Shown here: piece by piece, positions 26,594 to 36,665 of the stretch
Layout: each line of letters starts with the position of its first letter
Position numbering within the stretch: position 1 is the stretch's first letter
From: Desertibacillus haloalkaliphilus
GTDB taxonomy: Bacteria > Bacillota > Bacilli > Bacillales > KJ1-10-99
Direction: 5' to 3'
Length of the DNA: 64,000 nt
Assembly (NCBI RefSeq): GCF_019039105.1
Contig: NZ_JAHPIV010000007.1
Span: forward strand, 1-64,000
The notes under the pieces: model-generated
Seen by the model: only the letters and a program-made list of their open reading frames with translations
Database searches by the model: none
What the model was told of the DNA's origin: nothing
Program-made: the position numbers and the translations under genes

Positions 26594-27880
26594 TTATCCC
26601 TCCATTACTAATAATTCTGGGTCATTTAATAAACGCTTAACATGGTTTAGTGCATTTTGTGCAGTTACACCATCAATTAAACGATGGTCATAACTTAATG
26701 AAACAGCGAGAACTGGTGCTGCTACAATTTCTCCATCTTTAACTACTGGCTTTTCAGCAATGCGTCCAATACCTAAAATAGCCACTTCAGGATGGTTGAT
26801 AACTGGTGTAAACCATAATCCGTTGGCTGAACCTACGTTTGAAATCGTACAAGATCCGCCCTTCATTTCATCACTTGATAATTTACCATCACGTGCTTTA
26901 AGCGCTAATTGATTGATTTCATCAGCCAGCATAAAGATCGATTTACGATCTGCATCTTTAACAACCGGAACAACTAGTCCTTGCTCAGTATCAGCTGCAA
27001 TTCCCACGTTATAATAGTTTTTGTAAACAATCTCTTCATTTACATCATCAATTGAAGCATTTAATGCTGGGAACTGACGAAGTGCTGAAGTTAAAGCTTT
27101 AACAACGTATGGTAAGTATGTTAATTTAATATCTTTTTCAGCAGCCACTGGTTTATATTTCTTACGATGAGCAACAAGTGCTGATACATCAACTTCATCC
27201 ATATGCGTTACGTGTGGAGCTGTCTGCTTAGAGTTAACCATCGCTTTTGCAATTGCTTTACGGATACCTTTTAATGGTACACGCTCCTCATTCGCACCTT
27301 CAGGGATTGCAGTAGGCGTTGTTTTTGGCGCTGCTTTTTCTTGTGGTGCTTCCGCATTTGCAGCAGGCGCTTCTGCTGGTTGTTCTCCACTTGCAAACTT
27401 ATCAATATCTTCTTTTAAGACACGTCCATTTTCACCGCTTCCTTGGACTTGACGGATGTTAATGCCTTTTTCTCTTGCATATTTACGTACAGATGGCATC
27501 GCGATCACACGTGTCGTTTCATCACCATCGTCTTGCGTAGCTGCTGGCTTTTCTTCTGTTTTTGGTGACTCTTCCTTCGTTTCAGATTGAGAAGCTGGTG
27601 CTTCTTCTTTCGCAGACTCTTCCTCCGCAGCCGGTGTTTCTTCACCTGTATCAATGGTAAGAAGAGTATCGCCAACAACCGAAACGGTCCCTTCTTCTAC
27701 TTTAATATCTAACACTTTTCCATCAACTGGAGATGGAATTTCTACTACAGCTTTATCATTTTGTACTTCTAGTAAGATGTCATCTTCTTTAACTTCATCA
27801 CCAGATTTTACAAACCATTTTACAATTTCACCTTCATGGATACCTTCTCCGATATCAGGAAGTTTAAATTCGTATGCCAC
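26594..27880 (-). CDS. pdhC: Dihydrolipoyllysine acetyltransferase, E2 of pyruvate dehydrogenase
   Basis: 428 residues. One lipoyl domain (1-77; lipoylated Lys in [12 protein letters not shown]), an Ala/Glu/Pro-rich linker, the E1/E3-binding peripheral subunit domain (about 128-162; [13 protein letters not shown]), a second linker, and the catalytic acyltransferase domain (about 200-428) ending in the active-site SYDHRLIDG motif. Forms the 60-mer core of the PDH complex. It is separated from pdhB by a 109-nt gap that contains a hairpin, whereas other pdh junctions are 3 nt. Confidence 0.97.
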   Translation of the reverse strand: MAYEFKLPDIGEGIHEGEIVKWFVKSGDEVKEDDILLEVQNDKAVVEIPSPVDGKVLDIKVEEGTVSVVGDTLLTIDTGEETPAAEEESAKEEAPASQSETKEESPKTEEKPAATQDDGDETTRVIAMPSVRKYAREKGINIRQVQGSGENGRVLKEDIDKFASGEQPAEAPAANAEAPQEKAAPKTTPTAIPEGANEERVPLKGIRKAIAKAMVNSKQTAPHVTHMDEVDVSALVAHRKKYKPVAAEKDIKLTYLPYVVKALTSALRQFPALNASIDDVNEEIVYKNYYNVGIAADTEQGLVVPVVKDADRKSIFMLADEINQLALKARDGKLSSDEMKGGSCTISNVGSANGLWFTPVINHPEVAILGIGRIAEKPVVKDGEIVAAPVLAVSLSYDHRLIDGVTAQNALNHVKRLLNDPELLVMEG

Positions 27881-27920
27881 AAAAAGCGCCTCCCTTAAAT
27901 TATATTCGCTTCGTTAGAGA

Positions 27921-27958
27921 TTGAAAAAGAAATCAGCAAGCCGCTGACCCCTTTTCAA
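27921..27958 (-). promoter_or_regulatory. Hairpin in the pdhB-pdhC intercistronic gap
   Basis: TTGAAAA/TTTTCAA outer and TCAGC/GCTGA inner arms with a 5-nt loop. No T-run follows on the minus strand, so it looks like an RNA processing or stability element rather than a terminator. It could help set E1:E2 ratio. Confidence 0.5.
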
Positions 27959-27989
27959 TTCGTTCATCATCTATAGCTTTTGTTAACAA

Positions 27990-28967
27990 TTAAAAGTTAA
28001 TAACTGTCTTGGCTTTTTCAACAATATCTTTAAAGTCAGGAAGCCATACATCCTCTGCTGCAGCAAAAGGATAAACCGTATCAGGTGCTGCCACACGTAA
28101 TACAGGTGCCTCTAAACTTAAGATTGCACGTTCTGTAATTTCTGCTACAACATTAGCCCCAATACCTGCTTGCATTTGTGCCTCTTGAACAACAATAGCT
28201 CGGTTTGTCTTTTCAACTGAGGCAATAATCGTCTCAATATCTAGTGGGCTAACCGTACGAAGGTCAATAACCTCAGCGTCAATGCCCTCTTTTTCAAGCT
28301 CTTCAGCCGCTTTTAATGAAGAATGAACCATTGCTCCATACGTAATGATTGATAAATCTTTACCTTCACGCTTCACATCAGCTTTACCAAGCTCAATTGT
28401 GTATTCTTCCTCAGGCACTTCACCGCGGAATGATCGATACAATTTCATATGCTCTAAGTATACGACAGGGTCGTTATCACGGATGGCAGAAATCAATAGC
28501 CCTTTTGCATCATATGGCGTAGAAGGGATTACAACCTTCAACCCTGGAGTCTGAGCCATTAACCCTTCTAGGTTATCCGCATGAAGTTCTGGAGTTTTAA
28601 CCCCTCCACCAAATGGAGAACGAACGGTAATTGGTGAATGATACTTACCACCTGAGCGGTAACGCATACGAGACATTTGTCCGGATACTGAATCCATTAC
28701 TTCAAATACGAAACCAAAGAATTGGATTTCCATAACCGGTCTAAAACCTGTTAAGCCAAGCCCAATGGCTAAACCACCAATCCCTGATTCAGCAAGTGGT
28801 GTATCGAACACACGCTCTTCTCCGAATTCCTTTTGTAAACCTTCTGTCGCACGGAATACACCACCATTTTGACCTACATCTTCACCGAACACGAGAACAT
28901 CTTCATTCGTTTTTAATTCATTTCTCATCGCATCCGTAATTGCTTGAATCATCGTCATTTGCGCCAT
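27990..28967 (-). CDS. pdhB: Pyruvate dehydrogenase E1 component, beta subunit
   Basis: 325 residues, the usual E1-beta length. Transketolase-like pyrimidine-binding domain (about 4-180; [19 protein letters not shown], the Glu contacting ThDP N1' region) and C-terminal transketolase domain (about 195-320; [22 protein letters not shown]). With PdhA it decarboxylates pyruvate and acetylates lipoyl-E2. It begins 3 nt after the pdhA stop. Confidence 0.97.
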   Translation of the reverse strand: MAQMTMIQAITDAMRNELKTNEDVLVFGEDVGQNGGVFRATEGLQKEFGEERVFDTPLAESGIGGLAIGLGLTGFRPVMEIQFFGFVFEVMDSVSGQMSRMRYRSGGKYHSPITVRSPFGGGVKTPELHADNLEGLMAQTPGLKVVIPSTPYDAKGLLISAIRDNDPVVYLEHMKLYRSFRGEVPEEEYTIELGKADVKREGKDLSIITYGAMVHSSLKAAEELEKEGIDAEVIDLRTVSPLDIETIIASVEKTNRAIVVQEAQMQAGIGANVVAEITERAILSLEAPVLRVAAPDTVYPFAAAEDVWLPDFKDIVEKAKTVINF

Positions 28968-28970
28968 GGT

Positions 28971-30503
<1,533 letters not shown>

Positions 30504-30539
30504 AAAAAAAAGAAGACATTATTTACATAATGTCTTCCA
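30504..30539 (-). terminator. Terminator of ykyA
   Basis: GAAGACATTAT, 4-nt loop, ATAATGTCTTC, long T-run on the minus strand. Confidence 0.85.
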
Positions 30540-30563
30540 ATACCCTTTTGTAACAGATGAACT

Positions 30564-31217
30564 TTATTCACTAGGATAGCTAACGTCCAATTCTGCGGCC
30601 TCGTAGAAGTCTTTTTTGTGTTGATTGTAACTTTCCGTATATTGATTAAATGTTTCCTTTAATTCTGAAACGCTTTGATAGGAAGTGTTAATCAGATCAA
30701 TTTGCTCCTGAAGAACATCAATGGTTAATTCCTCGTCTTGGAGCATTTCATATAACTCTCGATCAAGGTCAATCGCATTTTCATATTCATGATAAAGTTC
30801 TTGATACTTGTCGTAACGCTTATTCATAACTTCGACTAATTCATCAGCTGACGAACGAACATCTTGGTTGTCGATACTTTCAATTTCAGTTTCAACCTTC
30901 AAAAACTCCTCAAAGCTAGCATCAAGACTTTCCTTTTCTTTTTCAATGTACCCCTGCCGCTGTTCAACAATCGTTAAGGCCTCTTCTGCGAGGGAACGAA
31001 TTTCTTCAAACTCTTCCACCCCTAACGAAATAATTTCTTCATATAATTGATGCTCCCGTTGCTCTGCGTCGACTAATGGTTGCTGCTGTTGTTCAAAAAC
31101 ATCCTCCATTGCAACAGCCTTTTCTAAATGATTGTAAATCGTTTCCGCTGGATCTGTACTACAACCGCTAAGAACCATTGATGCTAGCAACATAATGATA
31201 AATAAACCCATCCTCAT
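30564..31217 (-). CDS. ykyA: YkyA-type cell-wall-associated lipoprotein
   Basis: 217 residues. Signal peptide with lipobox LSGC (Cys about 19), then an almost entirely helical, Glu/Gln-rich chain (about 25-210) with long coiled-coil stretches. It matches the putative cell-wall-binding lipoprotein YkyA by position (def-ykyA-pdhA) and composition. Expected on the outer face of the membrane; function unknown. SD GGGGGCG about 9 nt upstream of ATG. Confidence 0.88.
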   Translation of the reverse strand: MRMGLFIIMLLASMVLSGCSTDPAETIYNHLEKAVAMEDVFEQQQQPLVDAEQREHQLYEEIISLGVEEFEEIRSLAEEALTIVEQRQGYIEKEKESLDASFEEFLKVETEIESIDNQDVRSSADELVEVMNKRYDKYQELYHEYENAIDLDRELYEMLQDEELTIDVLQEQIDLINTSYQSVSELKETFNQYTESYNQHKKDFYEAAELDVSYPSE

Positions 31218-31475
31218 CTTACGTTACGCCCCCTTATGTATACCTTCATTAAAGTGCCAATAAAACCTTACCTTAATTTATTTTCATTGACAATAACCGA
31301 GCAACAACCTGATAACTTCTATATGCTTGACGATTCAAAGATTGTCTATATAGTATATTTCATACTTCTTCTCATAGTACCCCATTTTACATTTCTCCCC
31401 CACGCAACCTTCCATTTTTAATAGCTTTGCTTTCTCAATTTTTGGGTATGCGTCCACCCACATTATTCCAATTAG
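31218..31475. other. Gene-free region between ykyA and the YjcZ-type gene
   Basis: AT-rich, no ORF with ribosome site. It should hold the ykyA promoter (minus) and the upstream part of the yjcZ-type promoter (plus). I see no repeats or structured RNA. Confidence 0.4.
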
Positions 31476-31484
31476 CATAATGTA
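31476..31484 (+). promoter_or_regulatory. SigK-like -10 element of the YjcZ-type gene
   Basis: CATAATGTA fits the sigma-K -10 consensus CATANNNTA exactly, about 48 nt before the start codon. A clear -35 (AC) at ideal distance is uncertain. Confidence 0.5.
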
Positions 31485-31531
31485 ATAGTGAATCGTCAAA
31501 ACGACGATGATTACAAAAAGGAGGTTTTCTC

Positions 31532-31684
31532 ATGCATTGCTATGACCCTTGTGGATATGGATACGGATATCAAACTGCACCTGCATACGGGCCAGGTTAT
31601 GGACGCGGCAGAGGATTTGCGTTAATCGTTGTGTTATTTATTCTGTTAATCATCGTTGGCGCATCACGGTTCGGTGCCTGTTAG
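31532..31684 (+). CDS. YjcZ family small sporulation protein
   Basis: A 50-residue ORF: a Gly/Tyr-rich N-terminus ([20 protein letters not shown]), a basic GRGRG stretch, then one hydrophobic helix ([16 protein letters not shown]). This is the plan of YjcZ/SscA-type tiny sporulation proteins, in which Gly/Tyr-rich heads precede a C-terminal [15 protein letters not shown]-type helix. Strong SD AAAAGGAGG. Expected in the mother cell/spore coat. It has a SigK-like promoter element. Confidence 0.85.
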   Translation: MHCYDPCGYGYGYQTAPAYGPGYGRGRGFALIVVLFILLIIVGASRFGAC

Positions 31685-31714
31685 AGGCATAAAAAAGCGG
31701 GAGCGATGAAAGGA

Positions 31715-31846
31715 AATTGTAATAGCTTCGCACGTTGCGCGCTTGCTACGAGAAACTCACTCGTAGCAAGCTTTTAAAAATGGCAACGGCTTCGCACAAT
31801 ACTTCGAGGTTGCTAAAAAGTGAAAATCGTATTTTTTGCAACCTCA
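31715..31846. repeat. Composite double-hairpin intergenic element, copy B
   Basis: Stem 1 GCTTGCTACGAG/CTCGTAGCAAGC (31741-31771) with loop AAACTCA, followed by TTTTAAAAA. A 34-nt spacer ends AATACTTC. Stem 2 GAGGTTGC/GCAACCTC (31806-31845) has an inner A/T stem. Loop, spacer and flanks match copy A at 24437-24590 while both stems differ in sequence and remain paired. Confidence 0.8.
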
Positions 31847-31955
31847 TGAAAGCTTCAGTTTTTTCATCTTAATCAATTTGATATACTAAAGAGGTCTTGA
31901 TTTCTAGTTATTTTATACATATAGTCATTGATATCGAATAAGGAGTGAAATGTGA

Positions 31956-32504
31956 ATGTTAACAATGAAAGATGTAATTCGCGAAGGTAATCCTGTTTTA
32001 AGAAAAGTCGCCGCCGAAGTCAACCTTCCCGCAAGCGATGAGGATCAAGAAATCCTACAACAAATGCTTGATTTTGTTAAAAACAGCCAAGACCCTGAAG
32101 TGGCTGAAAAATATGATTTACGCCCAGGAGTCGGACTAGCGGCACCACAAATAGGTATTAGTAAACGAATGATTGCAGTTCATGTTGAAGATGAAAAGGA
32201 AAAGCTATACAGTTACGGTTTATATAATCCAAAGATTGTAAGTCACTCTGTTGAAATGACTCATTTGGAAAACGGCGAAGGTTGTTTATCTGTAGATCGT
32301 GAAGTTCCCGGAATAGTACCTAGATATGCACGGATCACAGTACAAGGTATGACACTTGAAGGGGAAGAAGTTTCTCTACGTTTGCGAGGATTACCCGCCA
32401 TCGTTTTCCAACACGAGATTGATCACCTAAATGGCATTATGTTTTATGATCGCATCGAGGGCTTAAAAGACAAAATGAAGCGCGAGCTACCAAAAGGACT
32501 TTAA
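31956..32504 (+). CDS. def: Peptide deformylase
   Basis: 182-residue metalloenzyme that removes the N-formyl group from nascent proteins. Motif 1 [10 protein letters not shown] (about 54), motif 2 EGCLSV (metal Cys, about 109) and motif 3 HEIDH (metal His pair and Glu, about 151) are intact. The length and insertions are those of the Gram-positive type-2 deformylase, as in B. subtilis ykrB. SD AAGGAGTG. Convergent with ykrA. Confidence 0.96.
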   Translation: MLTMKDVIREGNPVLRKVAAEVNLPASDEDQEILQQMLDFVKNSQDPEVAEKYDLRPGVGLAAPQIGISKRMIAVHVEDEKEKLYSYGLYNPKIVSHSVEMTHLENGEGCLSVDREVPGIVPRYARITVQGMTLEGEEVSLRLRGLPAIVFQHEIDHLNGIMFYDRIEGLKDKMKRELPKGL

Positions 32505-32507
32505 GTA

Positions 32508-32552
32508 AAAAGAGACGTGTGAAAAGTTCATAACTTTTCACACGTCTCTTCC
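32508..32552. terminator. Terminator of def (strong palindrome)
   Basis: Perfect 17-bp arms (GAGACGTGTGAAAAGTT and complement) separated by 3 nt, 7 nt after the def stop. T-tract is short, but stem strength suggests termination on both strands. Confidence 0.75.
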
Positions 32553-32632
32553 ATTTTATAATATGTGTGTAGCGCACGTGCAGCTCAACGAAGAACTTCG
32601 ACAGTCATTTTACCGGACTTTTTGAACATCCT

Positions 32633-33406
32633 CTATAATAATCCAACTTTCTTTAAGCCATTGAAAATCCCATCACCTGAGACATCAGAAGTGACAACAT
32701 TGGCGACTTTTTTAACTTCATCTAATCCATTACCCATCGCCACACCTGTCCCAACAAGTTCAAGCATTTCTAAGTCATTTAATGCATCACCAAACGCGTA
32801 AGTATTTTCCACTTTGATTGAATTTTTACGTAATAATTGCTCGATCCCCTTTGCCTTTGAGCCACCTTTCGGTAAAACGTCGATGGAAAATTGATGCCAC
32901 CGGACAAAATCAAATAAGTGAGGTCCTCCTACATATGTATGCTCTTGTTGACGTTCACAAAAAATTAAAGCCTGATAGATCTCTTCGTTGTGATAAAACG
33001 TATGATCATATGGTGGATAAGGTAACTTCAATCCAGTCATACATTCATCAATATGTGTATGTCCCTCAGCATTAGCACGTGCAACTTCGTGATTTAAAAA
33101 AACCATCGGATGTTCATTCTCACTTGCCTGCCCTTCTAGGCGATAAAGGTGATCTTTATCAAGCGGTTGCTTATAAATTACTTCCCCTTCATATACGACA
33201 TAGGAGCCATTAAAACTTATATACGAGTCAATCCCTAATTCTGATCGGAGCTCTCTAAACATAAATGGCGCCCTCCCAGTCGCAATAGCAACATGAACAC
33301 CTGCCTGTTTCAAATTTATAATGGCTTCCTTTGTTGAGGCTGGCACTTCTTTATGATCATCCACAAGTGTACCGTCAATATCGAAAAACACCATTTTCTC
33401 TGCCAT
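32633..33406 (-). CDS. ykrA: HAD superfamily (Cof-type) hydrolase YkrA
   Basis: 257 residues. HAD motif I FFDIDGTLVDD (about 5-15), motif II ATGRA (about 46), motif III Lys (about 189) and motif IV FGDALNDLEML (about 211). A Cof-type cap lies between motifs II and III. It should be a sugar-phosphate or phospholipid-type phosphatase; substrate unknown. The longest frame adds 39 residues. ATG at 33406 has AAAGGGG upstream and gives family length. Confidence 0.9.
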   Translation of the reverse strand: MAEKMVFFDIDGTLVDDHKEVPASTKEAIINLKQAGVHVAIATGRAPFMFRELRSELGIDSYISFNGSYVVYEGEVIYKQPLDKDHLYRLEGQASENEHPMVFLNHEVARANAEGHTHIDECMTGLKLPYPPYDHTFYHNEEIYQALIFCERQQEHTYVGGPHLFDFVRWHQFSIDVLPKGGSKAKGIEQLLRKNSIKVENTYAFGDALNDLEMLELVGTGVAMGNGLDEVKKVANVVTSDVSGDGIFNGLKKVGLL

Positions 33407-33608
33407 AGACTTTTTCCCCTTTACTAGTTTCTCCTCTGTATTGCTATTGTTTATTGCCACCAACATTAGTATGAAGGATACATTAGAAAAAAGAAAGATT
33501 TCGTGTTTACTTCCTTCCGGCATTAATTTCCTTGTAGAAGTGCAGCTTTTTCAACACATACTAAAAACAAATCAGGAGACGAATCTATAGTCAAAGGAGT
33601 GGATCAAA

Positions 33609-33686
33609 ATGTTTAAACGAATGAAAAGAAGGATATTAAAACGAGTCAAGGATTTATTACCAAATAAGAATCTTTCAAGCGTATAA
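33609..33686 (+). CDS. Possible 25-residue basic small protein
   Basis: MFKRMKRRILKRVKDLLPNK plus NLSSV, preceded by a very strong SD (AAAGGAGTGGATC, ATG 5-10 nt later). Amphipathic basic helix predicted from the Lys/Arg spacing. I know no homolog. A short plus-strand transcript ahead of rpoY could express it. The rest of 33407-33848 shows no further ORF or repeat that I can support. Confidence 0.35.
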   Translation: MFKRMKRRILKRVKDLLPNKNLSSV

Positions 33687-33848
33687 AAGGTTTTAGATTG
33701 TAGCGAAAAGGCAAGGATGACATGAGGGAATTAATAAAAATCTGAGTGGCAAATGCACAAGTTAAAAAATTAAACATGAAAAACAATCCAATTTCCTTTA
33801 TAATGAAAGACATATAATAATACGTTTTACAAGGAGAGGTAACAAAGC

Positions 33849-34058
33849 ATGATTTATAAAGTTTATTATCAAGATTCATTTGACCAAGTACCCGTTCGTG
33901 AGAATACACACTCATTGTTCATCGAAGCCGACAGCGTGCGTGATGTTCGCCGAAAGCTCGCTGAAAAAAACTATAACATTGAATTCATTTCACCATTAAC
34001 AGGTGCCTATCTCGATTATGAACAACAAAAAGAAGACTTTAAAGTGGAGACGTTTTAA
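33849..34058 (+). CDS. rpoY: RNA polymerase epsilon subunit (RpoY/YkzG)
   Basis: 69 residues ([46 protein letters not shown]...), matching the small auxiliary RNA polymerase subunit of Firmicutes (DUF1447). It sits 3 nt before rnjA, the same coupling as in B. subtilis. SD AAGGAGAGG. It binds core polymerase near the beta' jaw; loss is tolerated in B. subtilis. Confidence 0.95.
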   Translation: MIYKVYYQDSFDQVPVRENTHSLFIEADSVRDVRRKLAEKNYNIEFISPLTGAYLDYEQQKEDFKVETF

Positions 34059-34061
34059 TAT

Positions 34062-35729
34062 ATGAAGCAAATTAAAAACAATCAAACAGCCGTTTTCGCC
34101 CTAGGCGGACTAGGAGAAATAGGCAAAAACACATACGGCGTCCAGTTTCAAGACGAAATCATTTTGATTGATGCTGGTATTAAATTCCCTGAAGATGAGC
34201 TATTAGGGATTGATTATGTCATCCCTGATTATACGTACTTGGCAAAGAACGAAGACAAAATTAAAGGATTATTTATTACCCATGGCCATGAAGACCATAT
34301 TGGCGGCATCCCTTACTTGTTAAGGGAAGTTAATATCCCCATTTATGGCGGAAAGCTTGCATTAGGACTGTTAAAAGGAAAGCTAGAAGAACACGGTCTA
34401 CTCAGGCGGGCGAAGTTACACGAAATTCACGAAGATCAAATTGTAAAATTCCAAAAAACTTCGGTATCCTTTTTCCGAACAACACACAGCATTCCAGATT
34501 CTTATGGAATTGTCGTGAAGACACCTCCGGGCAATGTTGTTCATACAGGCGATTTTAAATTTGACTTCACTCCTGTTGGTGAAGCAGCTAATCTTACGAA
34601 GATGGCGAAAATCGGTGAAGAAGGCGTACTCTGTTTATTATCAGATAGTACAAATAGTGAAATCCCTGAGTTTACAATGTCAGAGCGCAAAGTCGGTGAA
34701 AGCATTGACTCTATCTTTCGTAAAGTGGACGGCCGAATTATTTTTGCTACATTCGCTTCTAACATTCACCGACTGCAGCAAGTCGTAGAATCTGCCGTTA
34801 AAAACAATCGAAAAGTCGCTGTATTCGGTCGTAGTATGGAATCAGCGCTGACAATTGGACAAGAACTAGGCTATATTAAAGCACCGAAAAATACATTCAT
34901 TGAACCATCTCAATTGAACAAGCTTCCTGATAATCAAGTGACCATTTTATGTACCGGGAGTCAAGGTGAACCAATGGCTGCCCTATCAAGAATTGCTTTT
35001 GGGACACATCGACAAATTCAGATTATCCCTGGAGATACCGTTGTCTTTTCATCTTCACCGATCCCAGGGAACACGCTTAGCGTTAGCAAAACCATTAATC
35101 AGCTATTCCGTGCAGGAGCAGAAGTTATCCATGGCTCATTAAATGATATTCATACTTCTGGTCATGGTGGACAAGAAGAACAGAAGCTCATGCTTCGTTT
35201 AATGAAACCAAAATACTTCATGCCCATTCACGGTGAGTATCGCATGTTAAAAATGCATACACACTTAGCTCAGGATTGTGGTGTACCAGAAGAAAATTGC
35301 TTTATCATGGACAACGGCGAAGTACTGGCCCTCCACCCTGACGAAACTGGGATTGTTGGTAAAATCCCATCTGGAGCCGTCTATGTCGATGGTCACGGCA
35401 TTGGCGATATCGGTAACATCGTTCTACGCGATCGCCGGATACTCTCTGAAGAAGGGCTTGTCGTCGTTGTTGTTAGCTTAAACATGAAAGAGTTTAAAGT
35501 CACTGCGGGGCCTGATATTATTTCAAGAGGGTTTGTATACATGCGTGAATCTAGTGATCTGATCTATGATGCACAGAAATTATTAGCAAAGCATATTAAT
35601 GATGTGATGGAGCGCAAAACAACTCAATGGTCTGAAATCAAAAATGAAATTACAGATGTGTTAGGGCCATTTTTATATGAAAAGACAAAACGAAAACCGA
35701 TGATCTTACCAATCATCATGGAAGTTTAA
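34062..35729 (+). CDS. rnjA: Ribonuclease J1
   Basis: 555-residue 5'-3' exo- and endoribonuclease of the mRNA degradation machinery. Metallo-beta-lactamase motif HGHEDHIGG (about 74-82), zinc aspartate in VHTGDFKFD (about 160), the beta-CASP domain (about 205-370) and C-terminal RNase J-specific dimerisation domain (about 450-555) are complete. MPIHGEYRM carries the C-terminal metal His. Co-transcribed with rpoY. Confidence 0.97.
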   Translation: MKQIKNNQTAVFALGGLGEIGKNTYGVQFQDEIILIDAGIKFPEDELLGIDYVIPDYTYLAKNEDKIKGLFITHGHEDHIGGIPYLLREVNIPIYGGKLALGLLKGKLEEHGLLRRAKLHEIHEDQIVKFQKTSVSFFRTTHSIPDSYGIVVKTPPGNVVHTGDFKFDFTPVGEAANLTKMAKIGEEGVLCLLSDSTNSEIPEFTMSERKVGESIDSIFRKVDGRIIFATFASNIHRLQQVVESAVKNNRKVAVFGRSMESALTIGQELGYIKAPKNTFIEPSQLNKLPDNQVTILCTGSQGEPMAALSRIAFGTHRQIQIIPGDTVVFSSSPIPGNTLSVSKTINQLFRAGAEVIHGSLNDIHTSGHGGQEEQKLMLRLMKPKYFMPIHGEYRMLKMHTHLAQDCGVPEENCFIMDNGEVLALHPDETGIVGKIPSGAVYVDGHGIGDIGNIVLRDRRILSEEGLVVVVVSLNMKEFKVTAGPDIISRGFVYMRESSDLIYDAQKLLAKHINDVMERKTTQWSEIKNEITDVLGPFLYEKTKRKPMILPIIMEV

Positions 35730-35737
35730 ACTGAAAT

Positions 35738-35852
35738 GCGCAAGGCTCCCGTTCATCGGCCACCATCAAAGGAGATCTGACAAGCAGAAGCGCTTCTTTG
35801 CTTCTCTTGACAGAGCGAAGTGACCTCGAACCGATGGCGCCTGAGCTAGACA
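35738..35852. repeat. REP-like structured intergenic element after rnjA
   Basis: CATCGG (35754-35759) pairs with CCGATG (35831-35836), reinforced by AGGC/GCCT. Inside, a second stem runs from GAGATCTGACAAGCAGAAGC to its partner GCTTC-CTTG-CAGA-GACCTC. The GC is higher than the flanks. It occupies the whole gap between rnjA and the next terminator. It looks like a member of a dispersed repeat family or a small structured RNA. Confidence 0.5.
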
Positions 35853-35892
35853 AGAAAATGAGCTTAGGGAATTTCCCCTAAGCTCATTTTTA
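35853..35892. terminator. Bidirectional terminator between rnjA and ktrC
   Basis: AAAATGAGCTTAGGG, 5-nt loop, CCCCTAAGCTCATTTT. A and T flanks on both sides. Confidence 0.85.
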
Positions 35893-36555
35893 GTCTACAT
35901 CTAATATACCCTTTTCTAATCGCTGAATATCTTGATCTGCACCGATAATGATTAAAATATCACCACGCCGCACTTCTTTATCTGGTTTAGGTGACACATG
36001 AATTTCTTTACCTCGCTTAACGGCCATGATGTTACACCCGTAGTTTGCCCGAATATCAAGGTCAATCAATGTTTTACCGTGAATTTTATAACCAGCAATC
36101 AACTCAACAATACTATATTCATCGGAGAGTTCGAGATAATCTAGAACATTTTTCGAAACAATGTGGTGAGCGATTCTTGTTCCCATGTCTCTTTCTGGAT
36201 GAACAATACGGTCAGCACCTATTTTACTAAGTACCTTTTCATGATAATCATTTTGGGCTTTGACGGTAATGTGCTTAATACCCATTTCTTCTAAAATAAG
36301 AGTCGTTAAGATACTTGCTTGGATGTTATCTCCAATCGCGACTATTACATGTTCAAAATTCCTAATCCCCACGCTTTTTAACGCCTTTTCATCAGTAGAA
36401 TCAGCAACAACTGCATGTGTAACGATAGTTTTATATTCATTCACTCGATCTTCATTGTTATCGATCGCTAAAACATCCATCCCTTGGTCACTTAACGACT
36501 TACAAATACTACCCCCAAAACGTCCTAATCCGATGACTGCAAATTGCTTTTTCAC
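35890..36555 (-). CDS. ktrC: Potassium uptake regulatory subunit KtrC (RCK protein)
   Basis: 221 residues, cytosolic. RCK_N Rossmann domain (about 1-140; GLGRFGGSICKSL nucleotide-binding loop) and RCK_C (about 140-220). Position beside rnjA is that of B. subtilis ykqB/ktrC. The ring of KtrC gates a KtrB/D-type membrane pore elsewhere in the genome in response to ATP/ADP and c-di-AMP. It is monocistronic and important for pH and osmotic control. Confidence 0.93.
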   Translation of the reverse strand: MKKQFAVIGLGRFGGSICKSLSDQGMDVLAIDNNEDRVNEYKTIVTHAVVADSTDEKALKSVGIRNFEHVIVAIGDNIQASILTTLILEEMGIKHITVKAQNDYHEKVLSKIGADRIVHPERDMGTRIAHHIVSKNVLDYLELSDEYSIVELIAGYKIHGKTLIDLDIRANYGCNIMAVKRGKEIHVSPKPDKEVRRGDILIIIGADQDIQRLEKGILDVD

Positions 36556-36665
36556 GATTATGCCCCCAGTGCTAACTTCTTCTCATTTGCGTACGTTTTT
36601 ACAATATCTTACCACATTCAAATCAAGATGAAAATTGGAGTAGGGACATAACCATGACAAGAGGA

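Noticed and set aside
33646-33915. An 89-codon minus-strand frame overlapping rpoY
   Set aside because: Antisense to rpoY, no ribosome site, hydrophobic composition produced by the reverse of AT-rich coding sequence.
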